The translations under genes and the position numbers were made by a program. 64,000 bases of DNA from Tyto alba (Eukaryota > Chordata > Aves > Strigiformes > Tytonidae), in contig NW_024881303.1 in assembly GCF_018691265.1 (NCBI RefSeq), forward strand, positions 7,929,777 to 7,993,776. Direction: 5' to 3'. Positions 1 through 14,600 of the stretch are shown piece after piece. Every line of letters starts with the position of its first letter. The stretch's first letter is position 1. The notes under the pieces are model-generated. The model had not been told where the DNA came from. It did no database searches and saw nothing but the letters and a program-made list of their open reading frames with translations.

Positions 1-2829
1 AGCAGTGACATGTTAAATTCCCACATACTGCTCTCGAAGGGCAGTTCCAGTCATCCTTCTATCCCAACCTCTTGGTTTCAATTTTCATTTTTTTTTTTCT
101 TGAGTTTTAGATTTTCCTAAAAAATTTCATGTCCTGAAAACAGTTCTGAGAAACATGTTTTCCATGACTGTTTCTTTCAGAAATGTTATTACTGGCCTGG
201 GATAATTCTTATACAATAAGATTGAGTTTCTCTTGCTGGAAAATTCAGACACTACAAATTTTTAATATCAAAACCCAAACAAGTAATAACAAGTAATTTC
301 CTAAGAATTTACACAATCTGTCATTGGTAGTCTTTCATGGGAAAATGCTTCATTCCAGTATGTGTGTCTATTTTTAAGGAAACTAATGGCAAATGGGGTG
401 AAAGGAAAAGCACACAGGATAATTACAAATCCCCACTTATCAACCTGCTTCTAATCATTCTTTGGAGTGGTAGGTAAACATGCAAAACACTGAACCACTC
501 TGTATTTTTATGCTGCTTTGAAGTGTGAGTTCCAAAGAAATTTTAACTCGCAGCACTTTGGCATTTCCATAACTGACTAGTGCCGGTGTCTTTGGGTGGC
601 AGCCACCATTTGGCTTTCCAGAATGAAGTCCGAAACAAATTACCTAGTTGGAGATACCATGTCCTTAATCAAGAGAAGAGCTGGGCAAAGGAGGGCACTG
701 TCCAAGTCTTGCCGGGCAGGTCCCACCTCTGACCTTCTCGTGAGCTATGGGATATTCCCACCATGCAGCCCCCAGTGATCCAGGGTGGCATCTTTGGAGC
801 ACAAACAGGTTCTTGTTTTTCAGAAGGGGATCTGAGGTCCTTGAAGCTTTTCAGAGGTGATTTTTCAGGGATGCCTTAGTCGGGGTATGCTCCCTGCTTC
901 AGCCAAGCACGTGCGTTTCACACTCCCCCTTTTCTTCTGGCTGCGGCACATAATCTTGTATAAATCTTCGTGGTGGTGTGGCAACAAGAGGTGCTGGGTG
1001 GCTACACTCAGGAGCCTCTGCCATCAGCAGATGCAGGTGTTGGCAAGTGCAGGCGGGCTTCTAAAAATATCCTGCGTGCTTTATTCTTGTTTCAAAGGCC
1101 ATTAAATATTTCTGTGAGAGTCTTTTTCATCTTCAGCATGGAGAACTGCCTAATACTCCCACGCATCCTTTATAATCCCCTGAATCTCAAGTTATTCCAA
1201 ATGGGAGTATCTGGGCTGTAGATCTGTGCAACAAAACCTTTAGAGCTGTGCAGCAGCACCAAGTAATAGGGGCAACAAACCTGAATTTCTTCTCATTTCA
1301 GCTGTCCTTACAACATTGTAACTCGACTGAGTGCAGGCTGTGGGTTTACTTCCCATATTTGTAAAGAGCACAATCAAATCCAATTACTCTTCCCATAAGC
1401 ATAATCCACACACGCGACTTTTCAATGCAGAATGTTTAGGTCTGCTTCATAAATAGCAATGAAGTGTCACGAGGAAGTATCAGCTCACCCACAGGCACCG
1501 TAACAAATCCAACTTAGAACTGTGCGAAAACAGGAAAGATCAAGAGCCAGCCTTAAAAGCAAAAGCATGTTACTTTCCTCTTGCTCTGTGTCTGCTGCTG
1601 TGTTTCCAGTGTGTGTGCTCTGTCATTCCTTGCAGCCTGGGTGTTTTAGTCATCCGAATGTGTTTGCTTAGGCACCAACATTAGTGTCAAACGCACTTAA
1701 TGTAAAGGAAACTTCCCAGGAGTGCACCAGTCACTGCCAGAGCAATCAGTCTTGCGTTGGGTGCGTATACACCGTGTGGCATTTACTACTGTGGGCTGGA
1801 TAATGAATTACCCACAGTCTCTGAGTGCAGCTCATATGTTCACTTCCCACCAGTGAAAAGCTGCTGTGCCCCATATTGGATGCCTGTGGGTTCTCCGCCA
1901 CTCACATCAGCCTCTGATGACAACAAATCTGAACTGAAATTGGAAATATTTCTTCTCAGATGATGCTGCTATCTCGTTTCCAGCTGATGATTCAAACCAG
2001 TATCACTGAAGCTGTGATATAGTGCGCCCACCCTGGTCCCTGTTCATGAGAAATCATGTTTCCCATCAGGCTAATTAGGGCTGAGTAATTACAGGTGAGG
2101 TTTGGCCACTGGGAGCCCCTGGCAGACCCTTTCCCAGCCCCTGGCAAACACTCTGCCCTGCTGCCTCTGGGGCTGGCTGGCGTTCCCCTTGTGCCCTTTT
2201 CTTTTTCAATGCAGGCAGCTGGGTTTGGAAGCGTGGCTTTAAAACACCCTCTCCTGAGCCTACCTGCAGGTTTTGGGGGCGGAGGATTTAGTCAAGAGCC
2301 TTCCCGTGTGACCCCATCTTTTAGTAAGCAACAGAAAGACTTTGTGTTTGGGCTCTCCTTAGGCAAATTAAGAGAGACCTGGCTTGCTCACTGCTTTAAG
2401 AAGCCCTTTTTCCTTCATGATTTGTTTGCTGCTTTGATTATTTTTTTTTTTTCTCAATTTTCTCTGTCTTTGATGTAAAGGAAACAGTTATGAGGAATTT
2501 GAACTGTGGAGGTGAAGAAGTAATTGGAGATTACATTTAAATCTGCTGCTGGAGTTCTGCGGGCAACTCTTAGAGTAATTTTTGGTTTCTAATCTCTTCT
2601 TTGTAGCAGAAAATGAGCTTTCTAGGGATTCCTGGCAATCACATCTTGCCAGGGATGGGGGAATCCTCTCTGTGTCCATCTGGTACCTATCAGGAGATGC
2701 TGCTTCCCTGTCATTCACCTTCTACAGATCAGCTCTGCCTGAAAGGTGCCTCCAGAGCAGCCTTCCTACCATGCATGCTCCCTTCCCTCAGGGCAAATAC
2801 TCATTAGCTGTAAAAAGAAAAATACAATA

Positions 2830-2868
2830 ATAATATTAATATATATATATTAAAAAAAAAAAAAAAAA
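2830..2868. repeat. AT dinucleotide and poly-A low-complexity tract
   Basis: A run of AAT/AT units, an (AT)n stretch and then 17 A residues (2852-2868). This is a simple-sequence tract; no retroposon body is recognisable upstream of it. Confidence 0.9.
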
Positions 2869-4930
2869 GAAACAAAACAACAACATTTATGTAGCTCAAG
2901 TGTTGTGGTTTTTTTTTTCTCTTTTTACAGGTGCCAGTGCCAGAACCTTACACCTGGAAATATCCAGAGCTAATTCATCTTTATAGATGCCAGAGTCGTC
3001 CTCATAGCAGCTGAATCAGAAATTTGTTTCCCTGCCCCTGTGTTGTACCTGCGTGTGGTGTTTCTGGGCACTTCAGAGCCCAGCAGTGACTGGCTGCGAC
3101 TCGCAGGGCGCAGTGGATGTGGAGGGTGGAGGATCCCAGGCCTGCGCGGGGGCTTTTCAGGAGCTTTCCGGAGGGAGCGGGGAAGCGGCGAGGCTGGTTT
3201 GCTCTTCCCACATGGCAATTTACTGTAACGCAAGGCAAGTCGCCTCATACACTATCATCAAAGTAGTGGTGTTTGTTCCAGGGGATTTTTGGGGAGGATT
3301 TGCCTAAGGCTGGTGCCTGAGCTGGAGAGGCTATTAATTAGCGTAAACAATATTGACTTTCAGCCTCTTTTAAGAAACTGAGGATCATTTTAAAGAGACA
3401 GATCCTTCAAAGGGCCTTGTGCCCTCACCATGCCAGGAGGGTCCGAGCCAGCCTGGCTCATCCCATCCTGGGCTGCACCTCCCGCTCTGAGGAGGATTTA
3501 ACATTGCCACTACAAATCTGTAGTTTTGGGACTAGGGGAACTGAATTTCATTCCATGTGTAGATCTGAGAAAGAGGGAGATGACCACCAACAGTAACTTG
3601 TGATGTGAATTTTGCGAGTACTATTTAAACCCCAAATCCCAGGATTCTTCATCCTGTAGAGGGGTGCAAGCTCCCACTTCCCCGGCCAGCTGCCTGGGTT
3701 GAAGGCAGTGGTTTTATGCTGCCAGGGAGCAGAATTTGGAGTATTTGGGTGCAGAGAGAATTTCTGCAGTGGCTGTGTCTGTCACCGTGTGCTTTGGCAG
3801 CTGAACTGCAAAGCTCCTCATAAGGCACACCGTCAGGTTTCCTGGCATGGTGCAATTACCCAGACCCTTGGCATTTTGCAGCCCTTAGAAAAGGTTTCTT
3901 GCTCAGGGCTTTGTTAGTGTTTGATGTTTTAAAAACATTAAGCAGACACTACTCTCCTAATCCTGCCAGACTTGCAATGAAGCAGATATGTAATCCTTCA
4001 TGGGTATTAAATTTAATAGCAATAAAGTATATTTAGGAATTACATTGTCAAGATGCCTGCCTAAGCAGAGGAAAATATTCTTAATTTAAACTTCTTCAGA
4101 AACCCATTTCCAGTTGTTATTGCCTGTGAAAGTCTCTACTGCATGGGTGTGAAGGAAGATGAGAAAAATCAGCAACAGGCAGTCTGAGATCACTTTTTTC
4201 TGGACACCTGTGGGAGAAACATGTCCCTGTAATATGTGACCATATTCACATGTGTGCACATACATCTATACAACTGCTTTTTTTTTATGCATATCAGCAG
4301 ATGCAGATGTATTCGGGGCACCCCTGTGCATAGGGAAAAGCCCCGAGATGCATTATACATATTCATGCCAGCTGAAGGATCTGGGGGGTGCAGGAGGGAA
4401 GTGTGCTTGGGGCTAGGAGGGGGAGGAGGTGGGAGCCCTGCTACAGGCAGGATCAGCCAGCTCTGTAAGCCATCCCTACAGAGGTATGAGCAACAGACAA
4501 GGGGGGGGAATTGAATAAGGAATGGGGAGCACACCCCTGAGGAGGGGAGCAGCAAGGAAAAGTCCCCAAGCCCCTGGTTTTGGATCCCCTTCTAAGTCAG
4601 GAACTGTATCTTGGATTTGCTTGGGGTTTGGCCCAAACGTGGGGGCAAGCAGCTAGGTGTCCCAGCTGAAAAGCAGGTTTCTCAGCTGAGTAAACAGCTG
4701 AGTTAACTACCTAATTTAACAATAATTGTAGCAAGTGGTTAAAAGCTTTAACTCGGTCTGCACCATTGACATGAAATGGATGAAAGGTCCTTTTCTGACC
4801 CCCAGGACTGTGGCCAGGAGCACCAGTGCAGGCCAGGGCTGAGGTGGAGCTGCTGCGGTGGTGGTACCCAAGGCATGGGTCAGGATAGGGGGTGGTCCTA
4901 CAGAAAAAGGCTTGTGTGAGACTTCAGGTC

Positions 4931-4948
4931 AAAAAAAAAAAAAAAAAA
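4931..4948. repeat. Poly-A tract (18 A)
   Basis: Eighteen consecutive A residues followed by an A/C-rich tail. No target-site duplication or SINE/LINE body is visible beside it. Confidence 0.85.
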
Positions 4949-7900
4949 CAAAAACCCAAAAAGAGGAGGAAAACCTCAGCTACCCTGGCCATGAGCTACG
5001 CAGCAGGATGTGGTGGGAAAAACACAGAATGGTTGTTTCAGATGCTGAGCGACTTCTCTCCGAGCAGCAATTCCCATCCTCCTCCCACCAACCATGGCTC
5101 AAGGCACCACGAGTCAGGAGTGGAGAAACACTTCAGAGGTGAGACCTGCTGAAATCCAGCTCATCTAGAGCCTGTAGCTTCCTATCAGGTCATCGCACAA
5201 GAAATCCTGTCTGACACGACTGCCCCCTCTCCACCTCCACCCACTGCCCCCCCCCAGCCCGCCTGGTAGTCAGGCAAACACAAGGTTTTGCTGTGGTTTA
5301 CATGAAAACTTTTTCCATCTGACAAAATGAACCCTGTGGTATCACCCAGACCCATCTATCAGTCAGCACAGGAACTGTCTGAGGCCACAGGCTAATTAAG
5401 AAGTCTTTAAATACTTTCCACCAGCAATATGATAGAGTGCTGACTCTCAAGATGAGGAAACCTGGAGAAAGGTGACAGGGTTTTCCATGCCACCACCCTC
5501 TCCTTTCCTCTCCTACAATCAGCTAGCGGCGGCTGCCTTCCCAGGAAAGCTGTTTAATGCTGAGGCAGTGCTGGAAGATGCACTTTCCCTATCAAATGCA
5601 CTGATCATCCCCCCCCCAGGGGCTCTGGATGCTGCAGAGGGGACCGCTGCCAGCACGGGGCTCACCCGATTGGGGTCAGAGGCAGCTCAGCCCCTGCATC
5701 TCCGTGGGGTTTATTCGCACCCGACCTGTGCCCGGCCAGCGTGGGCATCTCCTGCCTGCCGGGTCTCAGCAGGCTGAGCCTGCTCGAACACAAGCTCCGC
5801 ATGGAGAGCCGGGGCAAGAGCTGGAGTTTGCAAGTGTTTCCCCTCAAAAACCCGGCAAAGCGGGTGGGAAATCCTCTCCCACACCCCGGGGCTGAAGCAG
5901 GGGGGTCAGGCCCAGCACTGAAATGAGTTTCAGTTTGATCTTGATCAGAAGAGGGCAGGAGGAGCCTCAGCCAACGTGGCCCCTGTTGCTCTTAACCTCA
6001 GATGACCCCATGTAAAATACCGATTGTTAAAGCCCTGCAGCTGCAGGAACCAATGGCTGCTGGCAACTTTCCTCCCTACCGACCCCCATAAAAGTCCTCC
6101 GGAAAGATTCTGGGGTCCCAGTGAGGAGTTTTCGTGCCTTAGGTTGGAGCATTGGATGTATAATTGGTCTTTTGCTGTAAAATAATATGTTATGGGGACA
6201 AATCTTTGCAGGATTTGCAGGTCCCTCGTCATCTTTCAGGCATGTGCTGGAAAACCATCACCTAGATAATGATGCTGGGTCCTTTTTAAAGCAACACAGG
6301 TATTGTATTTCCTACATAAAATACATACCTCTCAGAAATCATTCAGTCTATACAGTTTGACATTAGCTAAAACCTGTGAGATAAACGTCTTTTGGATGGA
6401 GAATTTGAGTTGAATTCCACAGTGAAATAAGGAGATTGAAGTCTCCTAAACTTGTTTTTTTACAGAGTTAGAAATGTATGATAAAAGGCACATATTTATG
6501 TGGCTGAGTCACCCCTTGCAAACAGAGTGTCACATTAATGTTTGCCTAGAAACACCTTGCCTTGGAGCAGCCAGCCTTGACCCTTTCAGACAGCATGAAA
6601 AAAAAATATATAATTTCAGTGGCTTTTCATACTGTCCTACCAACTGCCAGAAGCTGCTTGAGGCAAGGACATAAACAGAAATATGTATTATGTCCTTGAT
6701 TACCTCTTAAAAGGCAAAATGGACTTTTTAACAAATTAGAGAGGTTGGCTGATCATGGACTACTATGTGATGGATGCTGTGTACCTGCTGACTGATGAAG
6801 GCTGTAAATCTGCTCCTGATGGAACAGCACTGATTTCATGGGCTGAGGATTGGGACCATCAAATTTATGTTAGTGTGACTTTTGACTCCCAGTTATGTCC
6901 CGGGGAGTGAGGGAGAAGAAAACTTACCCGAGAAAAGGCGGCTGCTCGCCTCCATGTCTGTGGCAGCACAATGTTGGCCTCTTAATTTCCTACTGATTAA
7001 ACTGTAGGAAAACAAAATCTGCTTTGCCTAGAGCGATTTGGCTTCTGCTCAAAAGCTTTCTCATCAAAATGAAATATCATTTGCTGTGAAACCGTTAGCA
7101 GGAGAATAAATGTAGTTATAAAAGCGGTTATTTGTAAAACGCAAGCGGGGAGCAGCAAAATGCTGTAATTTAGGGCGAAATCTCCGCAAGAGCTCTGCAG
7201 GGCAAAACTTCTTATAAAGGCTATGTTTCCTCAGGATTGTCTAGTTAGTGGGTTTGCTTGGCTGCCCATCCTGCAGATACAGAAGCATTTTCTTTGCTAA
7301 CATCTCTCTTGGCTTGTCTAAAGGATGAGCTGGTTGGCGTGGGGCTGGCCGGAACCTCCAGTTTGACATCGGTGTCCCCAGGCACAAAGGTGTGGTTGGT
7401 GGCATCTTGTTGGGAAGCACAGGGGCAAGAAATGGTGGCGTAGCCTCTCAAACACCCATGTACTGTCATCAGCGGGGCCTGAAGCTGGGCACTGAAGTGT
7501 TAGTGAAAGAAGCAACCTATATAATCCCATATAATGCAGAGTAAATAGCAGGTTGTTTTAGTCCTGGGAAGTAGCCACAAGAGGGAGATGTGATTGGATG
7601 TATCAAATCTATGTCTGTAATAGGCAGAAATATTAAGGAATTGAATATTAATTCAGAGATCACTAGAAGCCCAGAAAGAAATTTCACTGCAGGAGCACGC
7701 AGTTTTGGGTTGACCAAGTACCTGATCTGAATTTATGAAGTACTTTTACAATAGCAAAATTCTTCATGATGATTTTTTTCCTTAAAATCTCCTTAGTCCT
7801 AAAGAAAAACTGTGGGTTTTTTGAATATTGCCTGAATTACATTAATAATTTTGAGTGAAAAAAGGAAAATGTCAACTTTGCCAAAACCCTAACAAAACAA

Positions 7901-9959
7901 GGGGTCATATTTTCATTTCAGGTTGATTTAAAATAAATTTTTGATCAGTGAACCAAAAAAAATCCCCCATTCAGAGAGCACAGCTGTAATTATCTCACCC
8001 TTAAGTGCAGACTGACCGGGTGATGTTGAGGCATTTCGGAGTGTGTTGTGGAGATGACTTGACTCTGCAACCTGCAGTCTGTGCTTTAGGTTTAAACAAA
8101 ATGTTTCCTGAAAGATAACAGTCTATCACCTCTTCCCTGTCATAGAATAATTTCTACTAAAAATAAACATTTTATTTCTCCTCTTATTTTTTCCCCTGGC
8201 CCCTACAAACCCAGACTCTAATATTAAGAGCCCTCTGGGGCTAAAGATTTAGAAAGAATGGTCAGTGCTGTGGATGCTCCCTTTAAAATCATCTCTATGC
8301 CTTTTAAATCATCTGACTCTGGACTGTCATCATAACAATGGGGAAAAAAGCAGCATTTTTTTCTCCTCTTAGTGCTGTTTCTGTTACGTAACTGCTAACA
8401 CAGTATCTGGCTCATCCAGCCCATCGGTCCTTGGGGCTTTTAGACCTAGTTACACATAAACAGACTAACATCCATCTGAAAGTCATCTCGGGCACAGAGA
8501 AATGATCCTTTTGCCTCCCTAAAATAACAATCCTTTTCTGCAGAGCACTGAATAACTGTTTGGCAAAGCAAGTGCCAGGTTGGTGCTTAGATTAAACTAC
8601 TTAGATCGACTAACACAGTTGTGCAAGCATAGAAAATACCCAGTCAAGTAAATTACATCATCCAGGGAAAGGCTATTCTAAAGAAAGCACGCTTTATAAG
8701 CCCGAGCAAAATCCTGCTCGGTTAAACATTTACATATATTTACAAGCAGGAGTAGAAGCTCATTTCTTCCCTTGTGAAAAACAATATGGGATCTTTGAAG
8801 TTTTGGCTAATAGAAAACCTTCTGACTAAATTAATCACTGGCCAAGATCCAGAATGAATTAAAAACACATTATATTTTTTCTCACGTTAGTAGTACTAAG
8901 TAGGTAAAGCCCCCAGCCCAGAAGAAAGGAGATCAAGGTGTTGCATAGCATTGCATATAAGAAATGGCAAGGCCTGGGCTAAAATTGTTTTTGAAATGTT
9001 GCATTGCTTCTACTGTCAGATTGTCTTTCTAACAACTCCCATCAGTTGATGCTTCAGTCCCTGCAGTCTTAAATATGAGAGGAAAAAAACTGAACTTTGA
9101 GGGGAGGAGGGAATTTAGAGCCCCTAACCACATCTGGATTTAAATGCTTAAATCCTGATGGCTTGGTTTTTATTCTTAGTGAAAGATCTGTTGTCAGTGG
9201 TGAGACCTGAAAACAGCTGATGGTGCAGCGCTTGGCTGCAAGAAGCTCTCAGGTTCGATCTGAAAGCATTCACCAGAGGAACTCTTCAGGTTCTAGCAAA
9301 ATGAAAGATGGGATCAAAACATAAGGTTTTGTCTTACGACGGGGCCTGGGCTCTTGTCGTCATCCCCAGTTGCAGCATGGAGGTGAGCTCTCACAGCATC
9401 CCGCTCAGGTGTGCCGTTGGGAATGACCTCCCAGCCGGCGAGCACCACAGCGGCCCCAAAAAAGAGGGAAAACTGCCACCACGAATGTGGAAGGGTAGCA
9501 GAAAGCGCTGGAGACAGACCAGATCTTGGGGTCTCTGCTACATTCCCTGGACCAGAGCCCATTCCAGCCTCCCAGACCCCTTGCTGGCAAACCCCAGCAT
9601 AACAAGGCAGCGTGCCGGAACGGAGCGGCGGTTGTGCAATAACAGCCAAACACAACACACAGCCAGGGCCACGGCGGGTCAAGCTTCGTGCACAGACCCC
9701 TGACCCCAGCCTCGGCGGCTGCACCGTGCCTCTGTTTTGGTTTTGCTTTTGCAGAAAGTACTGCGTCATACCAGGAGCTCTGCGTTGGCTTCCTGAGGTT
9801 TTCTTGAAAGCTCTCCTCTAGCAAAGCTCCTTGCCTCGGTTTGAGCTTTAGATTACAGTTTGGGCCCAAATATGCAAGTGTGTCACAGGGGAAATTCCCA
9901 CCGAATGGAATAGAAGTATATAATGTGGTTGGAGTAAGACTATATTTAAACTTGTTGGC

Positions 9960-9978
9960 TTTTTTTTTTTTTTTTTTT
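9960..9978. repeat. Poly-T tract (19 T)
   Basis: Nineteen T residues in unique intergenic DNA. A short TTTC-type run follows at about 10032-10044. Confidence 0.85.
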
Positions 9979-11577
9979 AGCCCTGGTTGAACTTCAGCTT
10001 GATAGAAAATTAGATTTAGGTTAGAATTATTCTTTCTTTCTTTCTATTCTTCCTTCCAAATTCACCTGATCAAGCCCTCTTCAGTTTTAAGAACACCTAG
10101 ATACTCCATTTATATTGATTTTATTTTGGAATAACTTTTGTTTGATACCTTTTCCTCCCATCCCTTTTCATCCTCTTTTATCCTGTGGTCTTGATTCACT
10201 TTAGCTTAAACTCACATGAAATAAGATCAGCCACATTAGTAACAAAACATGATAAAATCTCTGCAAGTGTAATTGAGCCTTTTAGGATTTTATCTGTCTG
10301 ATTGTGTTACCAGAAGGACTATTAAGCTAATGTGAATTTTAAAACTATGTATTGTATATTATATATTGGTTTCTACAGTGTATGCACGTGATCAACTGGG
10401 AGCTAGATGAATGATTCATCATTATAAGACTTAATATTGCTCAAGAATTGAACAGGACAGCATAAATCAGGTTCTTCACACTGATTGCCCTGCCCTGGCC
10501 TGCTTCTCTCCAGCTCTCCTCTGGATCCTCCTTCCCGCTTACGCACTGGTTTGATTTCCCAGCTACTCTCAGATCTAACTTCATACCAGCACTGCAGATA
10601 ATCACGTCTATCCAATGTGTAAGTACAACCATATACGTGTCTTTGCAGGGTGACGGTCATAATATCATGTACATATTATTATGTGTTTCATACAAGAGTC
10701 CTTCTGTTTACAAGAATGAGGAAAGTCCTTAATAAGTGTTATTACTACTAGTAGTATTTAGTGACAGTCTTGTCACTGGCATAAGTGTTCCTGTGTAAGT
10801 GTATATGAAATGCACATTTAAAATCCTCAGTCTATTTTCTCTATGCTGGAAATGAGCTGATAAATGATTGCAGGCTGTTGGGATTATAATGTGAATTGAC
10901 ATTTGAAAAAAAAAGTTCCAGCTCCATCTGTTTGGGTTACATAACTCGTGATCTCAAGCAATCTCAGAGGCAGGATTTTCTGCATAAATAGTACAATTTC
11001 CAGTAAGGAGATTAAGGCTTCTTTGCTGGGAAAGGAAGAAATTACCAGAAAAGCTGTCATTTCAATGAATAGAAATAAATCATGTTCCAAAATACACAGG
11101 AAGACAAATTTATGTCATTGAGTCCCTTTGCCCCAGATGCTCCCTCCCCACCTGTCACAGAGAGCAGTATTTTGCCACAAAATACCATTCATCTTTTAAA
11201 CAGTTATGAAGTGTGGTCAGCTATATTTTCTACATATGTTAACTCTTTTAAAAATCAGTGCTACTATTAATATTGTACATTTTTACAGTTTTAATCCTAG
11301 TGCCTTTTTTTAATATCCGGTGGCTTTCCATAAGTGCTGGACTTCACTAAATCCAGGCATTGGGAAAAATATATTCCATGAGTATAAACAGAGGCACTCA
11401 GAGCAGCTACTATATGGCAGCCTGGCAGCAGATCCTGCTGTGTGTGATGGAGAGAAAATCTCTCCCCCAGCGGCTGACAGCGCCGTCTCTGTGCTCCGTG
11501 AAAACACGTGAGTTTTTAATTTAAAAAAACACCTTTATTTTTTTGGTGTGATTGAGGAGAAAACTCCATGTTTGGGC

Positions 11578-11618
11578 TGTTTCTGCAGACAGACAGGCAA
11601 GTGTTTCTGCAGACAGAC
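11578..11618. repeat. 24-bp tandem duplication (about 1.7 copies)
   Basis: A 17-base block starting TGTTTCTGCAGACAGAC at 11578 recurs at 11602, giving a period of 24 bases. It is a small local duplication in intergenic DNA with no evident function. Confidence 0.75.
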
Positions 11619-14600
11619 TTACCACACGTCACATCCTCCAGAGGCAAAAGATCCCATTAAAAAGCTGTTTGCCAAAAACATTTATTAAAGCAACCCGCAA
11701 GGCCAGCTTTCCTGATGGCAGTGATGGCAGCGCAGCTCCAAAACCAGCAGTGCATAGCGAGCAGCTCCTGGATACCTGCCCCAACACAAATTCTCTTTTC
11801 TAGAGAAGAAAACCAAGGGGACCCCACCTGGGAAAGCCCCAGCTCACGCTCGGGCTCTGCGCGGGACTGGGAGGTCACTTCCCCAGCGCTGCCCGGACCT
11901 CTGCCAGGCTGCGGGCTTTCACCTGGCTCTCTCCAGTGCTGTCCCCGTTTCCACCCCTGATTTATGTTTTATTGCCTGCTGCAGCTCTTGTGTGTACCCA
12001 GACCCCTCTGGGCTGTGATAGGAGTTTCTCATCTTTTACATTTAAGGTAACGTTTTGGCACCGGTCGAGCTATGGCTCCTCAGCAGATCCCTCCTTCCTC
12101 CCCCCGGTGTCTTTTCCTTGGAAAGCCGGGCAAGTCTGGTATGTGGTTAACAGGAAATATTGTGCTGGTAGGTCCCATTTTATTGCTTGTGCATTACTAT
12201 CCCTCTGCTGAAACCACTTCATGCCTGAGTCATGTGTTTACCATCCCTGTGCTCCCTGAACACTTCCATCCTATTACACGTCCCCCGCATGGTTTAGGAG
12301 CTCGGGGACCTCCAAGGGCAGTTCAGCAGGATGTCCCAGGAAAGCTTCCCTTTTCCCAGTCTTGTCTCTTTCCTTTTCCACCAAAACAGTGTGTAAACAA
12401 GCAAGGGGGCCCTCACCCTGCTCTCACACAGGTCTCCAGGACTTTAAAATGACTCTATATCTCCTTATTTCACTACAGGGAAATGAACTTGGCCGTGCTG
12501 ATATACAGAAGAAATGGAGCAGCAAAGGGGGAACGGCTTGCCTGGAAGCTCGTGTGTTCATCAGCACTGGCAGACCGACTCAAACTTAACATGCTTTGGA
12601 GAAGCGTCCCGTTTTGTACCCGGGGAACTGCTGTTTATGGCCTGCCACAGCAAAACGTCACAGATGTTACTTGGGAGAGCATAGATTATTTGTGTGTGGG
12701 AGGGGTTACAGGGTCAGCACCTACTCACTGCCCATCCTTCCCTCTGCCACATGTATCCCCTCGACTTGGCAGCGAGAGAGTCCCCGCTCTGCCCGGGTTA
12801 TCACACCTGGTTCTCTCCCCAGGCACTGCAGACAATGGCCTCCCAAAAAAACACATTTGCCTCAGCTTCACAAAAACCCCACTCCAAATTGCTGTACACC
12901 CAGCGAGGTAAATGGAGACGCAGGTTTCCACGACTGGTCCCTATATTCCTGGAGATACGGTGAATATTGAAGGGGAAAGCCCAGGGTTTCCCTGCCCTGC
13001 CGGGCTCTGCAGGCAGCATGAGTGCCTGCACAGGTGCTGCAGCAAGCACTAACCGGGGAGTTGCAATATGCCATCACATGTATGATGGACTATGAATGCT
13101 TTCCATCATCCGCAATGAGAAAGGACAACTTCTGGCTGGGTCAAGCGGAGAAGAAAGCAGTTGCTGGGGCAGGAGCTGCCTGGGAGCAGGGAACAAGGAC
13201 AGCCACCTGAACCTGGCCCCATTTAACACCACACACCCTGCGGAGGCTGCAGTCATTTTGTAAAGGTCAAAATCGTGTTATAACGGGCCGTGAACTCTGA
13301 CGTCGTTTCAGAGTGACTGATCGATATTCCTGGCATGGGAAAGCAGCCAGCAATGAATGAGGCAGAGTCCCACTGTCACGGCCAGGCTTGGCAGCACCGT
13401 GTGGCTTGTATGCAAGTTTATAATATGGAGTTGCTAATGTATGTATGCTTTAATTGCTATTTAGCAATGAGGCATTTGGGAGGAGTTGCCCAGGCAGGAG
13501 ATCTTAGAGAGGGCCAACAGGAGAGATACTAATCAATGAGATGATTGACTTTCTCTGGTCAGCTGTGTTAGCTAACTCCAGGAAATTATATTTTCCTCAC
13601 ACCCCTCCTGTGAGCCTGCAAGAGCTTGGCCTGATTTCACTGACACCTAGCACTTCAAAGCTGGCCACATCCAATCTCAGGAAGCATACCTGTGTCTGAC
13701 ACAGGCCATAACCCTGTGACCAGCATCTGGTCAGCAGCATTTTTTAGGTGAGCATGCATATGCACCAATTAAGTACTTGTACTGAGATGTGCAGTTTTAT
13801 AATTTACTTTAAAAAATAAATGGGTTGTGTTGTCTCAGATATGATAGACAGAACTTACTCTTTCCAAGGGGCTGCAGTAGCAATTTCTTTACCATCGTAC
13901 GCAGCGGAGGCTGCAGGGCGCTCACACACGCTACAGAAACTCTGAGGTCATGCGGAAACTTTTTAAATTAATGAGGTCTCCTGGACATAAGATGACTATG
14001 TTTTGCAAAATAAACATTGCTTCTGGGTAGTTTTCAGCTCATTTAAGTCATTTTCAGCCCATTTTTTAAGACAAGTTTGCTTTACAGGGTAAAATAATAA
14101 AAGTTGCATGATGCAAGCTACTTGTGTTTTCCTGATGGGGTGAAAACATGTGAGGGACTTTTTGTCTGTAAAAGATCCCTGCTAGGAAGATTGGTGGTTA
14201 CTGCACAGATCTGTGAATTTGGAAACTTGGGATGTACCCCTGAGAAACTGACTGGCTGCCTACGTGATCTTGAGGAGGCAAGGAGTTGACCTTTGGATTG
14301 AGCCAAGCCTGTGTGTCTGCATTTTGAGGGAAGAGGGGGTGTATTCTGTTGAGCTTTATCATTGTGGCTATGCTTCTCTGTTTCCAGTTTTCCACTGAGG
14401 AGCTGCACAGTTGGAGCAGCCTGCCTGTCCCTGCCCTTCCTGCAGCCTGACGCGCTGGGGGCACCTCGCACAGACTCTGCTCTGCCCCCCCCGGCACGTA
14501 CCCGCGGGGAGGCAGGATCACAGCCCTAAGAGGGGCTGCTCAGTCAGGGAGGCTGGCTATAGAGGAGCCTGAGATGTCACCGAGGTGTTTCCTTCCCCCT

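Noticed and set aside
9212..9275. tRNA-like sequence with A-box-like TGGTGCAGCG and B-box-like GGTTCGATC
   Set aside because: The two boxes are too close for a tRNA, the T-stem does not pair properly and no cloverleaf forms. An old tRNA-derived SINE is possible but not supportable.
9314..9869. Overlapping minus-strand open frames of about 150 codons in a GC-richer patch
   Set aside because: Two frames are open at once over the same DNA, which indicates composition and not coding selection; no motifs are present.
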